The notes beneath the pieces were generated by a model that was not told the origin of the DNA, ran no database searches, and worked only from the letters and a program-made list of their open reading frames with translations. Positions 38,932 to 47,683 of a stretch of DNA of 64,000 nt are shown here, in pieces. Each line of letters begins with the position of its first letter. The stretch's first letter is position 1. Source of the DNA: an uncultured Actinomycetes bacterium (GTDB lineage Bacteria > Actinomycetota > Acidimicrobiia > Acidimicrobiales > RAAP-2); the NCBI GenBank assembly GCA_903860745.1, contig CAIORQ010000092.1, positions 1-64,000 on the forward strand, read 5' to 3'. Position numbers and translations under genes: made by a program.

Positions 38932-39666
38932 TCAAAAGCCGTGGGGGGCCAGACTCCCCGCGAGCGGCGTGGTGAAGTTCTCGACTCCGATACCGACGTT
39001 GGACGCCCCCTTGGCGGTTCGCCAACTCAGCACCGCGCTAAAGTCCGCCCGGGGCGCGGAGTAGGCCACCACCATGGCGGCGGCGAAGTAGCGGCCGGAG
39101 ATCGTCGCGGCTGAGCGACCGGCCTCGTAGAGGGGCCCCGGACACGTCGGGTCGTTCTTGCACGGGACGCTGTAGGCCACCTGCAGGGTGATCGCGGTGA
39201 CCCCGGCCGCGAGTTCTCCCGCCACCCACACCGTCAGCGTGTCGAGGTCGCGATTGGCGCTGTAGCCGCCCTTCATCACTCCCGCCAGACCGGAGAAGGG
39301 CTGGGTGCTGCGCAGGCGCGGCGTCGTCGCCGCGACGAGGCTGGCGCCGCCCTCGGCGCGCAGGTGGGTGAACACGGCGACGCAGGCGTCGAGTGAGCGA
39401 CCCCGCGAGAAGACGCCGAGGTCGCTGGACGCGCCGTGGCCGACGGGGTAGTGGCCGAGGTTCACGAGGGCCAGGCGAAACGTCGCACCGGCCCCGAGGT
39501 GGGGCGAGCCGCGCAGCATCGGGTGCTCGCAGGCCTGGACGACGGAGGTCTCGGTCGAGGTGAGCACGCGCGTCGTCGAGGCGGCGGCCGACGTCAGGCC
39601 CAGCGACGTCACCAGGACCGCGCTCGCCGCCGTGACCAGTACCCGACGCGTCAGAGACGACCCCAC
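38932..39666 (-). CDS. Exported protein of unknown function
   Basis: A 244-residue protein with a clear signal peptide (LVTAASAVLVTSLGLTSAAAS, here within residues 10-30, AXA-type cleavage). The mature part has four cysteines (QACEHP, DACVAV, VPCKNDPTCPG), which could form disulfides. No family is recognised. The beta-rich character and VAYSVPCKNDPTCPGPLYEA may point to a carbohydrate- or wall-binding role, but this is a guess. The GTG is 7 nt after TACTCT (leaderless). It is convergent with the Trm112-like gene. Confidence 0.75.
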   Translation of the reverse strand: MGSSLTRRVLVTAASAVLVTSLGLTSAAASTTRVLTSTETSVVQACEHPMLRGSPHLGAGATFRLALVNLGHYPVGHGASSDLGVFSRGRSLDACVAVFTHLRAEGGASLVAATTPRLRSTQPFSGLAGVMKGGYSANRDLDTLTVWVAGELAAGVTAITLQVAYSVPCKNDPTCPGPLYEAGRSAATISGRYFAAAMVVAYSAPRADFSAVLSWRTAKGASNVGIGVENFTTPLAGSLAPHGF

Positions 39667-39673
39667 GTCTCGA

Positions 39674-39679
39674 AGAGTA
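39674..39679 (-). promoter_or_regulatory. -10 box of a leaderless promoter (exported protein)
   Basis: TACTCT on the minus strand, 7 nt before GTG 39666. Confidence 0.5.
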
Positions 39680-39697
39680 CTCCCGTCGTCCCGGGGC

Positions 39698-40630
39698 CTA
39701 GCGGGGAGTGCCCCGGGGTCGAGCGCGCCGTCGCAGCCGTCCCTGGGCCAGCGCCGCGCCCAGCAGTATCAAGACGGCCCCCAGGGGCTCGTTCCAACTC
39801 AGGGACTCGCCGAGGAAGGTGACACCCACGACGGCCGCGAACACCGGTGTGAGGTAGGTGACGCTCGAGACCACGCTGGCCGGGGCGTGGCGGACGATGT
39901 GGAAGTTCATGATGTAGGCCACCCCGGTGCCCAGGACGCCCAGGGCCCCCAGCGCCAGCACCGAGGTGGCCGGGCGGTCGTGGTGCAGGTGCCCGAAGAG
40001 CAGGGCGAAGGGCGCGAGCTGGGCCGTGCCGCAGAGCACCTGTCCCGCGGCGAGCGAGACCGGCGAGGTGCCCTGGGCACTCAGGTGGGCGCGGGCGTAG
40101 GGGAAGCCGAAGCCGTAGCAGACCACCGCGGACAGGCAGGCGCCGATGCCCAGCCACTGGTGGGCGCCGAAGCCGTTCCAGACGCCGATCAGGACCACGA
40201 CACCGACCAGCCCGACGCCCAGTCCCGAGAGAATGGCCACGCTGGGCGTCTCCTGGCGCAGCACGAAGAGGACGACGATGAGGGTCGCCAAGGGCGTGAA
40301 GGCGTTGAGCAGACCCGCGAGCACCGAGCTGACGTGCGTCTCGCCGTAGGAGAAGAGCGAGAAGGGGACGCTGTTGAGCAGGATCGCGGTCACGAAGAGG
40401 TGGCCCCAGGTGACCAGCCGTCGCGGCAGGGCCGAGCGCGTCGCCGCGGCGATGGCCAACAGGGTCACCGCCCCCAGGGCCAGACGCGAGAAGGCCACGT
40501 CGACCGGGGACATCGCCACGAGGCTCAGCTTGATCCACCAGAACGAGCAGCCCCAGACGGCGCCCAGGACCACGAACCAGAGCTGCCAGGAGCCGGCGAG
40601 GACCCGGGGAGGGGCCGACGACCCCCTCAT
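39698..40630 (-). CDS. EamA/DMT family transporter
   Basis: A 310-residue membrane protein of the drug/metabolite transporter superfamily with ten predicted membrane segments in two EamA repeats (about 15-145 and 160-300). The second repeat ends in the typical TYLTPVFAAVVGVTFLGESL. The substrate is unknown: such proteins export amino acids, metabolites or drugs. The ATG overlaps the ada stop (ATGA), so ada and this gene are one operon. This may link export to alkylation stress, or may just be a chance pairing. Confidence 0.9.
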   Translation of the reverse strand: MRGSSAPPRVLAGSWQLWFVVLGAVWGCSFWWIKLSLVAMSPVDVAFSRLALGAVTLLAIAAATRSALPRRLVTWGHLFVTAILLNSVPFSLFSYGETHVSSVLAGLLNAFTPLATLIVVLFVLRQETPSVAILSGLGVGLVGVVVLIGVWNGFGAHQWLGIGACLSAVVCYGFGFPYARAHLSAQGTSPVSLAAGQVLCGTAQLAPFALLFGHLHHDRPATSVLALGALGVLGTGVAYIMNFHIVRHAPASVVSSVTYLTPVFAAVVGVTFLGESLSWNEPLGAVLILLGAALAQGRLRRRARPRGTPR

Positions 40631-41676
40631 CGGGCCGCGTCGCCCTCGGCCGCGAGCAGGGACCGCTTGACCTCGAGACCCCAGCGGTAGCCGCCCAGGC
40701 TTCCGTCGGAGCGCAGCACGCGGTGGCAGGGCACGACCAGCGCCACCGGGTTGGCGCCGCAGGCCGACCCCACCGCGCGCACCGCCCGGGGCGAGCCGAT
40801 CCTCTCGGCGAGTTCGGCGTAGCTCAGCGTCGAACCGCGCGCCACGCCGCGCAGGGCCTCCCAGACCCTGACCTGGAAGGCGGTTCCGCGCAGGTCGAGG
40901 GGGAGCGCGACGGCCTCGCCCTCTCCGCGGGCCAACTCGGTCACCACCGCGGCGACGTCGGCCAGGGACGCGTCGTCGCGCGTGATCTCGGCGTGGACGA
41001 ACTCGGCCGCGAGCTCGGTCTCGAGTCGCGCCACGTCGTCGCCGATGCGCACGGCGCAGACTCCACGGGTCGTGGTCGCGGCCAGTACCGTGCCCAGCGG
41101 GGTCGAGAAGGTGGTGAAGGTGATGGTCTCGCCACGGCCCCCCGCGCGATACGTCCGCGGGGCCATGGCGAGTCGGGGCGCGCCGTGCTCGTAGAAGCCG
41201 CGACTCGAACCGTAGCCGGCGTCGTAGAGCGCCTCACTCACCGCGCCCGACTTCGTCAAGGTCTCGCGCACCCGTCGGGCCCGCTGGTCGCGCGCGTAGA
41301 CGGCGACGCTCACGCCCACCACGTCGCGGAACCGACGGCGGAGATGACGTTCGCTGTAGCCCAGGGCCGACGCCGTGGCCGCCACGTCACAACCCGGGTC
41401 CTCCTCGAGACGCCGACACAGCGAGACGACCGCGTCGAGGGAGGGGTCCCGGCGCCTCGCCTCGTCGGGTCGGCAGCGGCGGCAGGCGCGAAACCCCGCG
41501 TCGCGCGCCTCCAGGGGCGTGACGAAGAAGGCGACGTTCTCTCGCCGCGGCGTGCGCGAGGAGCAGCCCGGACGGCAGTAGATGCCGGTGCTGGAGACGG
41601 CGTAGACGAAGAGGCCGTCCGCGGTCGCGTCGCGGCCGCTGACCGCGGTCCATCGTTGTTCGTCGAGTTCGCTCAT
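40627..41676 (-). CDS. ada: Bifunctional Ada: transcriptional activator and O6-methylguanine-DNA methyltransferase
   Basis: A 349-residue protein with three modules. An N-terminal Ada zinc domain has GIYCRPGCSSRT and ACRRCRPDE (cysteines 34, 38, 65, 68; one becomes methylated by phosphotriesters). An AraC-type HTH follows (DVAATASALGYSERHLRRRF, and ALYDAGYGSSRGFYE). The C-terminal methyltransferase has VPCHRVLRSDG with the acceptor cysteine near residue 317. It senses and repairs DNA alkylation and activates its own regulon. I place the start at ATG 41676, 7 nt after TAGTGT. The track start at 42789 lies in the thiolase region. Its operon partner is the EamA gene. Confidence 0.96.
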   Translation of the reverse strand: MSELDEQRWTAVSGRDATADGLFVYAVSSTGIYCRPGCSSRTPRRENVAFFVTPLEARDAGFRACRRCRPDEARRRDPSLDAVVSLCRRLEEDPGCDVAATASALGYSERHLRRRFRDVVGVSVAVYARDQRARRVRETLTKSGAVSEALYDAGYGSSRGFYEHGAPRLAMAPRTYRAGGRGETITFTTFSTPLGTVLAATTTRGVCAVRIGDDVARLETELAAEFVHAEITRDDASLADVAAVVTELARGEGEAVALPLDLRGTAFQVRVWEALRGVARGSTLSYAELAERIGSPRAVRAVGSACGANPVALVVPCHRVLRSDGSLGGYRWGLEVKRSLLAAEGDAAR

Positions 41677-41683
41677 GGGCAGC

Positions 41684-41689
41684 ACACTA
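41684..41689 (-). promoter_or_regulatory. -10 box of a leaderless promoter (ada-EamA)
   Basis: TAGTGT on the minus strand, 7 nt before ATG 41676. Confidence 0.5.
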
Positions 41690-41747
41690 GGGAGGTGACC
41701 GTCCGGGTTCGCTCCGCTGACGGACATCCAATTGCCGCCGTCGCGGT

Positions 41748-42956
41748 TCAGTCGAGCCGTTCGATGATCATGGCCATGCCCTGGCCACCACCGACGCACA
41801 TGGTCTCGAGGCCGAAACGCTTGCCCGACTCCTCGAGGGAGTGCAACAGCGTCGTCATGATGCGCGCGCCGGTCATGCCGAAGGGGTGACCCAGGGCGAT
41901 GGCGCCCCCCCGCACGTTGAGCTTCTCGAGGGGGATGGCGAGGTGCTTCGCGCTGGGCAGGACCTGGGCGGCGAAGGCCTCGTTGATCTCCACCAGGTCG
42001 ATGTCCGCCATGGTCAAGCCGGCCCGCGACAGTGCCTGGCGACTGGCCTCGATGGGGCCGAGCCCCATGATCTCGGGGTTGAGTCCGCTGAGTCCGGAGG
42101 ACACGATGCGGGCCCGGGCGCGGATGCCCAGTTCGCGGGCCCGGACGTCGCTCATCACCACGACCGCCGCCGCCCCGTCGTTGAGTGGGCAGGCGTTGCC
42201 GGCGGTGATGGTCCCGTCGGGGCGAAAGACCGGGGAGAGCGAGGCCAGCCGCTCGAGGGAGGTGTCCGCGCGCGGCCCGTCGTCGGCGTCGACGAGCGTG
42301 CCGTCGGGCCTCGTCACCGGGATGATCTCGCGCGCGAAGAAGCCGTTGCGCTGGTGGGCGACGGCGAGCTCCTGGGAGCGCAGGGCGAACTCGTCCATCT
42401 CGGCGCGGCCGACCCTCTCGAGCTGGGCCACGTTCTCCGCGGTCTGACCCATGGCCAGGTAGATGTCGGGCAGGCCGTGGGGAGGGGCCCACGCCGGCGC
42501 GCCCTCTCCCGAGCGCTGGGCGGAGCGCGCGCGGGCCTCGGCGAAGAGTGGGTTGGCGGCCGCGTCGATGTCGGCCATGCCCGACGCGAAGCGCGAGATC
42601 GTCTCGACGCCGGCGGCGACGAAGACGTCGCCCTCCCCGGCGCGGATCGCGTGAGCGGCCATGCGAATGGTCTGCAGGGACGAGGAGCAGTAGCGGTTCA
42701 CGGTGACGCCGGGCACGTCGTCCAGCCCTGACAGGACGGCCACCACGCGCGCCAGGTTGAAGCCACCCTCGCCCGCGGGATTGCCGCACCCGACCAGCAG
42801 GTCCTCCACCATGTGGGGGTCGAGCTCGGGCACCTGTTCGAGGACGTTGCGCACCACGTGGGCGGTCAGGTCGTCGGGTCGCTGTTCGACGAGGGAGCCC
42901 TTGAAGGCCCGACCGATCGGCGAACGACCGGCGGCGACGATAACGGCTTCGGGCAT
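41748..42956 (-). CDS. Acetyl-CoA acyltransferase (thiolase)
   Basis: A 402-residue thiolase that either condenses two acetyl-CoA or cleaves 3-ketoacyl-CoA. It has the nucleophile C90 in NRYCSSSLQTI, GNACPLNDGAAAVVV, NEAFAAQ, GGAIALGHPFGMTGAR (histidine) and CVGGGQGMAMI (second cysteine). It resembles the FadA/FadI or general AtoB types equally. The ATG at 42956 begins the family sequence, while the track start at 43211 lies inside the riboflavin synthase gene. It is 5 nt downstream of that gene and thus cotranscribed with it. Confidence 0.94.
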   Translation of the reverse strand: MPEAVIVAAGRSPIGRAFKGSLVEQRPDDLTAHVVRNVLEQVPELDPHMVEDLLVGCGNPAGEGGFNLARVVAVLSGLDDVPGVTVNRYCSSSLQTIRMAAHAIRAGEGDVFVAAGVETISRFASGMADIDAAANPLFAEARARSAQRSGEGAPAWAPPHGLPDIYLAMGQTAENVAQLERVGRAEMDEFALRSQELAVAHQRNGFFAREIIPVTRPDGTLVDADDGPRADTSLERLASLSPVFRPDGTITAGNACPLNDGAAAVVVMSDVRARELGIRARARIVSSGLSGLNPEIMGLGPIEASRQALSRAGLTMADIDLVEINEAFAAQVLPSAKHLAIPLEKLNVRGGAIALGHPFGMTGARIMTTLLHSLEESGKRFGLETMCVGGGQGMAMIIERLD

Positions 42957-42961
42957 CTCGA

Positions 42962-43498
42962 CTACTTCAGCTGCAGCGGGCCGGCGTCGTCGAAGCCCTG
43001 GCGGATGCCCTGGCCGGCGCGCCGACGCAGCTGCTCGGGCTCGAAGAGCATCCAGTAGGCGTTGCGCGCGTGCTTGCGCGAGCGGTTCTCGAAGACGCTG
43101 GCGAGCACCTTGGGGTCGCTGGCCTCGTCCTCGTGGACGAAGACCTCCAGGATGGGCGTGCCGGTGAAGAGCTGGGCCTGCATGATCCCCTGGGCCGCTT
43201 CGTGGGCGCACTGCTTGTCGATGGGGGCCGAGCCGGGCATGCCCAGGGCGATGACGATGGAGCAGCCGTCCTCCTCGATGAGGTTGAGCGCTGCCACCGC
43301 GAGGTCCTTGAAACCGGGCACGGTCTTGGAGATGACCTTGAAGGTCGTGCCGTATCCCGGGCAGATGGCGAGCTCGTCACAGGCCGCCTGACCCATGTCG
43401 TAGCGGGCGAACATCGTGTCGACCACGCCGATGCGGACCTTGGGCGTCTTCTTCGAGCCCTTCTTAGCGTCCTTCTTCTTCGAGTCCTTCTTGGCCAT
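42962..43498 (-). CDS. Archaeal-type riboflavin synthase (lumazine-synthase fold)
   Basis: This 178-residue protein matches the archaeal RibC-type riboflavin synthase (EC 2.5.1.9, typified by Methanocaldococcus). That enzyme dismutates two 6,7-dimethyl-8-ribityllumazines and is unrelated to the usual bacterial RibE. Family pieces are IGVVDTMFARYDMGQAACDE, TVPGFKDLAVAALNLIEEDG, CSIVIALGMPG, KQCAHEAAQGIMQAQLFTGT, ILEVFVHEDEASD and AGQGIRQGFDDAGP. The N-terminal 20 residues are an extra Lys-rich extension. The ATG follows GAGGGGAG. Other rib genes are not nearby. An alternative is a functionally drifted paralogue, but the motif set is nearly complete. Confidence 0.88.
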   Translation of the reverse strand: MAKKDSKKKDAKKGSKKTPKVRIGVVDTMFARYDMGQAACDELAICPGYGTTFKVISKTVPGFKDLAVAALNLIEEDGCSIVIALGMPGSAPIDKQCAHEAAQGIMQAQLFTGTPILEVFVHEDEASDPKVLASVFENRSRKHARNAYWMLFEPEQLRRRAGQGIRQGFDDAGPLQLK

Positions 43499-43519
43499 GG
43501 TGCTCCCCTCGTCGGACCA

Positions 43520-43525
43520 AGTCTA
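43520..43525 (-). promoter_or_regulatory. Possible -10 box upstream of the riboflavin synthase gene
   Basis: TAGACT on the minus strand, 21 nt before the ATG. A Shine-Dalgarno (GAGGGGAG) lies between, so this would be a short-leader transcript inside the PPK2-riboflavin synthase gap. Confidence 0.4.
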
Positions 43526-43537
43526 GAGAGACGCGGC

Positions 43538-44320
43538 TCACGCGAGGTAATTGATGCCGCGAGATTCGGGCACGCTGAACCCGCGTCGCTCCAGGTCGCG
43601 TTCGAAGCGCTTGATCACCGTTTCGAGCACGAAGACCCTCGCGAAGCGCTTGTCCTCGGCCGCCACGAGGTCCCAGTGGGCGTGGGAGTGATCGGTCGAC
43701 GCGACCATGTCCTTGACCGCGCTCAGGTACTGGGGGCGCAGCGAACGGTTTCGCCAGTCCTCGGCGGTGAGCTTCCACTGCTTGGAGGGCGTGCTCGCAC
43801 GGTCGTTGAAACGCTTGAGCTGCTCCTCCTCGGAGATGTGCAGCCAGAACTTCACGAGCGTCACGCCGTCGTTCACGAGGGAGTCCTCGAAGTCGACGAT
43901 CTCGGTGGCGGAGCGTTTGGCGGTCTCGTCGTCGATGAGCTTCTCGACGCGTTCGACGAGCAGGCGTCCGTACCACGAGCGGTCGTAGACCGTCATGCCA
44001 CCGCGTCCGGGCAGCGAGGGCGAGAAGCGCCAGAGGAAGTGGTGTCGCAGCTCCTCGGGCGTGGGAACGCCGATGGGCACCACGCGCACGTGGCGCGGGT
44101 CGAGCCCCGAGGTCAGGCGCCGTATCGCCCCACCCTTGCCGGCGGCGTCGAAGCCCTCGAAGAGGACCAGCAGTCCCGGCGCGCCGGCGGCCGGGCCGAG
44201 CAGGCCCGCGCTGAACAGTCTCAGGTGCAGCAGCCGCTTCTGGGCGGCGGCGACGCGCTTCTCGGACTCGGCCGAGGAGAGTTGCTGGGAGAGGTCGAGG
44301 TCGTCGAGAGGGTTGCCCAC
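43538..44320 (-). CDS. Polyphosphate kinase 2 family protein (PPK2)
   Basis: A 260-residue P-loop kinase that phosphorylates NDP or NMP with polyphosphate (or the reverse). It shows Walker A FEGFDAAGKGGAIRR (about 55-69), Walker B VYDRSWYGRLLVERV (about 116), the lid-region KFWLHISEEEQLKRF and KQWKLTAEDWRNRSL. The length and the single domain fit class I or III enzymes. The GTG start is 4 nt after the upstream GT2 stop, so they are in one operon. Together with Ppx/GppA at 13.3 kb it points to active polyphosphate turnover. Confidence 0.93.
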   Translation of the reverse strand: MGNPLDDLDLSQQLSSAESEKRVAAAQKRLLHLRLFSAGLLGPAAGAPGLLVLFEGFDAAGKGGAIRRLTSGLDPRHVRVVPIGVPTPEELRHHFLWRFSPSLPGRGGMTVYDRSWYGRLLVERVEKLIDDETAKRSATEIVDFEDSLVNDGVTLVKFWLHISEEEQLKRFNDRASTPSKQWKLTAEDWRNRSLRPQYLSAVKDMVASTDHSHAHWDLVAAEDKRFARVFVLETVIKRFERDLERRGFSVPESRGINYLA

Positions 44321-44324
44321 GTCG

Positions 44325-45956
44325 TCAGTCTGCCACCGAACGGTACTGCATCGTGTCGCCGATCAGGCGCAGGGCCTCGGGGAAGTAGGGATCGACGAGT
44401 TCGCCGAAGACGTCCCAGCGACGCACGAAGTAGTTGCGGTCGCTCAAGGGGTCCAAACGGCCCCGAGTGGATCCGGCGAAGTGCGAGACCTCGACGTCGG
44501 GCAGCATCACCACGTGGCGACCGCCGGTCTGGCTGCGCAGGCACAGGTCCACGTCGTTCATCACGACGGCGAGCCTCTCGTCCATCCCCGCGAGCTCGAG
44601 GTAGCGCTCGCGGGCGATCATCTGGACCGCGCCGGTGACCGCGGCGACGTCGCGGCGCGCCAGCACCATCTCGTCCTCCACCAGGTAGTTGATACCTCGT
44701 CGCAGGTGCTGGGGATAGGGCGCGATGACGATGCCGTCGTGTTCGTGGACGTCGTGACGGTCGAGCAGGGTCACGCCCACCATGGCGACGTCGTCGAGCT
44801 TCGCTACGCCGACCATCTGCTCGAGCCAGTCCGGGGTGCGCACGATGGTGTCGTTGTTCAAGGTGACGACGTAGTCCCCGTGGCAGTGGTTGACGCCACG
44901 GTTGACGATGGCGGCGTAGTTGAAAGGCCCGGCGCAGTCGACGACGTGGTGAGGGGTCGCGGCGAGGTAGTCGCGGGTCGCGGGCTCCACGGAACCGTTG
45001 TCCAAGATGGTGATCGTGACCTTCGGGTAGGTGCTGGCCTCCACCGAGGTGATGCACTGGGCGAGCAGGTCCACGCGGTCACGCGTGGGGATCACGACGT
45101 CGACGCTGGGCCAGTGGTCGGGTATCGGCGACCATCGCACCACTGAGGGCCGATCGGTCAGGGACACGTGGGCCGTGACGTTGCGACGCAGCAGCGCCTC
45201 GGCGACGACGCGCTGGGTGTCGGTGGCGAGGTCGAGGTGGTGGCGTTGGGCCCTCGAGCGACCGGCGAGGACGACCGGCACGTGGCGAAAGGGTGCCCCG
45301 GCCTCATGGAGACGCAGATACAGGTCGTGCTCGGCCGCTCGCCCGGCCTCGACGCGCAGGCCGCCCTCGCGCGCCACCGTCTCGCGGCGCAGCAGCGCTG
45401 GACGTCCGACGACGTCGTAGCTCAGCAGCGTGTGGGGGCCGACGACGCGGGGCTTCAGGAGCGGGATCGTTGCGGTGTCGCCGACCTCGTCGGCGAAGAC
45501 GACATCGGCGTCGGCGGCGCGTGCCAGGAGTGTGGCGGCGACCTCGAGGGCGGGTTGGTCGCCACCGTCGAGCGCCACGAGGAGCCATTCCTTGGTCGAG
45601 GCCAGGGCGATGCGGAAGGCCTCGAGGAGTTCACCGGGGTCGTCGCCGCGCAGTCGAACGATCTCCACGTGGTCGCTGACGTCGTGGGTGCCGGGCGACG
45701 AGGGCGTGGGCACGTAGTTGGCGGGGAAGCGTTCAACACTGGCGGGCGCGACGGGCACGGCCTCGGAACCCTCGGGTCGCCAGCGTTCGACCAGGCGTCG
45801 ACGCAGGGTGTCGTCGCCCAGCAGGGGACCGACGACCCGAGCCAGGGGAGTGGACGAGAGGCGACGGACCTCGCGGTGGAAGGCGTGCCAGCGTCGCGCG
45901 ATCTCACGGGGACTCGCCGCCCGCCCGTTGAGGTCGAATCGTTCGAAAGCTGGCAC
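44325..45956 (-). CDS. Family 2 glycosyltransferase (rhamnosyltransferase-like)
   Basis: A 543-residue protein. The first 250 residues are poorly recognised (a possible degenerate GT-like or regulatory domain). Residues about 265-520 are a GT2 domain: VDVVIPTRDRVDLLAQCITS, TILDNGSVEP, NRGVNHCHGDYVVTLNNDTI (DxD-like), and MNDVDLCLRSQTGGRHVVML. This is the type of WsaF/rhamnosyltransferases acting on O-antigen- or capsule-like glycans. The start is uncertain: I use GTG 45956 after GAAAGG, rather than 46202, which would overlap the divergent transporter's leader. Confidence 0.75.
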   Translation of the reverse strand: MPAFERFDLNGRAASPREIARRWHAFHREVRRLSSTPLARVVGPLLGDDTLRRRLVERWRPEGSEAVPVAPASVERFPANYVPTPSSPGTHDVSDHVEIVRLRGDDPGELLEAFRIALASTKEWLLVALDGGDQPALEVAATLLARAADADVVFADEVGDTATIPLLKPRVVGPHTLLSYDVVGRPALLRRETVAREGGLRVEAGRAAEHDLYLRLHEAGAPFRHVPVVLAGRSRAQRHHLDLATDTQRVVAEALLRRNVTAHVSLTDRPSVVRWSPIPDHWPSVDVVIPTRDRVDLLAQCITSVEASTYPKVTITILDNGSVEPATRDYLAATPHHVVDCAGPFNYAAIVNRGVNHCHGDYVVTLNNDTIVRTPDWLEQMVGVAKLDDVAMVGVTLLDRHDVHEHDGIVIAPYPQHLRRGINYLVEDEMVLARRDVAAVTGAVQMIARERYLELAGMDERLAVVMNDVDLCLRSQTGGRHVVMLPDVEVSHFAGSTRGRLDPLSDRNYFVRRWDVFGELVDPYFPEALRLIGDTMQYRSVAD

Positions 45957-46000
45957 GACGACCTTTCGCTCGATGTCCGGCCGAGGTCCGACCCAGCGCG

Positions 46001-46006
46001 ATTTTA
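46001..46006 (-). promoter_or_regulatory. Possible -10 box upstream of the GT2-PPK2 operon
   Basis: TAAAAT on the minus strand, 45 nt before the chosen GTG 45956, with GAAAGG between. No -35 box is clear. Confidence 0.35.
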
Positions 46007-46090
46007 CCTGAGCGTCGGGCCTTCGACCGGCCTGGTCGCGGGGATTGGCGATGTTTGCGTCGCCGTCGCACGTGGGCGTCCGGCGAGGAC

Positions 46091-46096
46091 TATGTT
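46091..46096 (+). promoter_or_regulatory. Possible -10 box upstream of the APC permease
   Basis: TATGTT in an A+T-rich dip, 61 nt before the GTG start. No -35 box is clear. Confidence 0.35.
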
Positions 46097-46157
46097 GAAT
46101 TCCACATTTGCGAAGTCCAGAAACATTGAAGGTGATACTCACAAGAAAGAGGTAGGC

Positions 46158-47651
46158 GTGTCTGACACGGTCGCTACGGATCCATCGGGCACGCCCGAGC
46201 ACTCACTGAAATCGGGGGTTCTCGGACTCTTCGACTCGGCCATCATGGGGATCGCGGGTTCCGCCCCGGCGTACTCCATCTCGGCCACCACCCTGTACCT
46301 GTTCGGTGCGGTCGGTGTCGGCGGCGCCGCCTCCCTGCTCTACTGCGGCTTCTTCATGTTCGGCATCGTCTTCGCCTTTAACTACCTCTCGAAGTCGGAC
46401 TCGACCGCCGGTGCCACGTACTCGTGGGTGCGTCGAGCCCTTCACCCGTATCTGGGCTACATGGCTGGTTGGGCGCTGATCGTCTCGGCGCTGATCTTCA
46501 TGGTGATCGCGACCTTCCCCGCCGGCTCGAACGTCCTCGACATCGTGCGGCCATCCTTGGCGGCGAACAAGACCCTGATCACCGCGCTGGGCGCCCTCTT
46601 CTTCCTGTTGATGGTCTGGGCGGTGGCCGCCGGGGTGACGGTGACGGTGACGGTGCAGATCATCATGTCCTGCGTCGAGATCGCGCTGCTGCTGCTCTTC
46701 GCCGGACTGGCCTTCCTTCACTCCCACAAGCTGGGCGCACCCTTCCACTGGAGCTGGTTCTCACCCAACGTCTTCAAGACCCCTTCGGGGAACACCTTCT
46801 TCGCCGGCGCATTACTCTCGGCCTTCTACTACTGGGGCTGGGACGTCACGGCCAACTTGAACGAGGAGACCAAGGTCGGACAAGCGGCCACGGCCACCAA
46901 GGCGGAGACCTCGACCTCGGGTCTGGGCGGCATCCTGGGCACCATCGTGGTGTTCTTGCTCTTCGAGGTCTTCACCATCAGTTCGGACATGGTGATCCCG
47001 GCGAAGGATTTGGGCTCGAACTCCCCCTACGCGGCCGACATCCTCGCGCGCCTCGGCCAGATCGTCGCGCCGGGCTGGTTCGGCAAGGCCATCGTCCTCG
47101 CCGTGCTCTTGTCGACGGTCGCCACCTTGGAGACGACGTTGATCCAGGTGACGCGCACGATGTTCTCCATGGGTCGTGACAAGACCCTGCCGTCGGCCCT
47201 CGGACACGTCCACTCGACCCGTCGCACGCCCCTGGTGTCGACGATGGTGGTGACGGTGATCTCGTTGGCGCTCTTCGTGGCGTCGCAGTACATCGGGTCG
47301 GTCTACAACATCCTCCAGGACGGCTATAGCGCCATCGGCATCCAGATCTGCATCTACTACGCCTTGGCCGGCTACTCCGTCATCGTCCTCTACCGTCGAC
47401 AGCTGTTCAAGTCGGTGAAGAACTTCGTCTTCATGGGGCTGTGGCCCCTGGTCGGCGCGGTCTTCATGAGCGTCGTCTTCGTCAAGGTGATACCGGGTCT
47501 CAACTCCACCACCAAAGTCGTGGGCCTGGGCTCCATGGCGCTCGGACTCATCCCGATGGCCTGGTACGCCTACCAGAAGGCGCCGTACTTCAAGGTGTCG
47601 GCCATGGAGGACCGTCACGCGATCCTCATGGAGATCGAGCAGAACCTCTAG
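46158..47651 (+). CDS. APC superfamily amino acid permease
   Basis: A 497-residue transporter with about twelve membrane segments. Family features are SGVLGLFDSAIMGIAGSAPA in the first helix, FNYLSKSDSTAGATYSWVRR, and the G/S-rich helix 1 and helix 6 (FFAGALLSAFYYWGWDVTAN) expected of the LeuT-fold core. It probably imports an amino acid or a related amine. The GTG start follows AAAGAGGT, unlike the leaderless genes around it. The track start at 45168 overlaps the divergent GT2 and is not supported. A hairpin follows at 47661-47680. Confidence 0.9.
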   Translation: MSDTVATDPSGTPEHSLKSGVLGLFDSAIMGIAGSAPAYSISATTLYLFGAVGVGGAASLLYCGFFMFGIVFAFNYLSKSDSTAGATYSWVRRALHPYLGYMAGWALIVSALIFMVIATFPAGSNVLDIVRPSLAANKTLITALGALFFLLMVWAVAAGVTVTVTVQIIMSCVEIALLLLFAGLAFLHSHKLGAPFHWSWFSPNVFKTPSGNTFFAGALLSAFYYWGWDVTANLNEETKVGQAATATKAETSTSGLGGILGTIVVFLLFEVFTISSDMVIPAKDLGSNSPYAADILARLGQIVAPGWFGKAIVLAVLLSTVATLETTLIQVTRTMFSMGRDKTLPSALGHVHSTRRTPLVSTMVVTVISLALFVASQYIGSVYNILQDGYSAIGIQICIYYALAGYSVIVLYRRQLFKSVKNFVFMGLWPLVGAVFMSVVFVKVIPGLNSTTKVVGLGSMALGLIPMAWYAYQKAPYFKVSAMEDRHAILMEIEQNL

Positions 47652-47660
47652 GAGGAGTCC

Positions 47661-47680
47661 GGTCCGCCCAGCGGCGGGCC
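47661..47680. terminator. Bidirectional hairpin between convergent genes
   Basis: GGTCCGCC-CAGC-GGCGGGCC forms an 8-bp stem (one G-T pair) with a 4-nt loop. It lies between the APC permease stop (47651) and the MFS stop (47684). There is no strong T-tract on either side, so a terminator role is plausible but not proven. Confidence 0.5.
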
Positions 47681-47683
47681 GGG

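Noticed and set aside
44325-46202. Longer GT2 ORF from 46202
   Set aside because: The first 82 residues cover the divergent APC leader and start, and have no GT resemblance.
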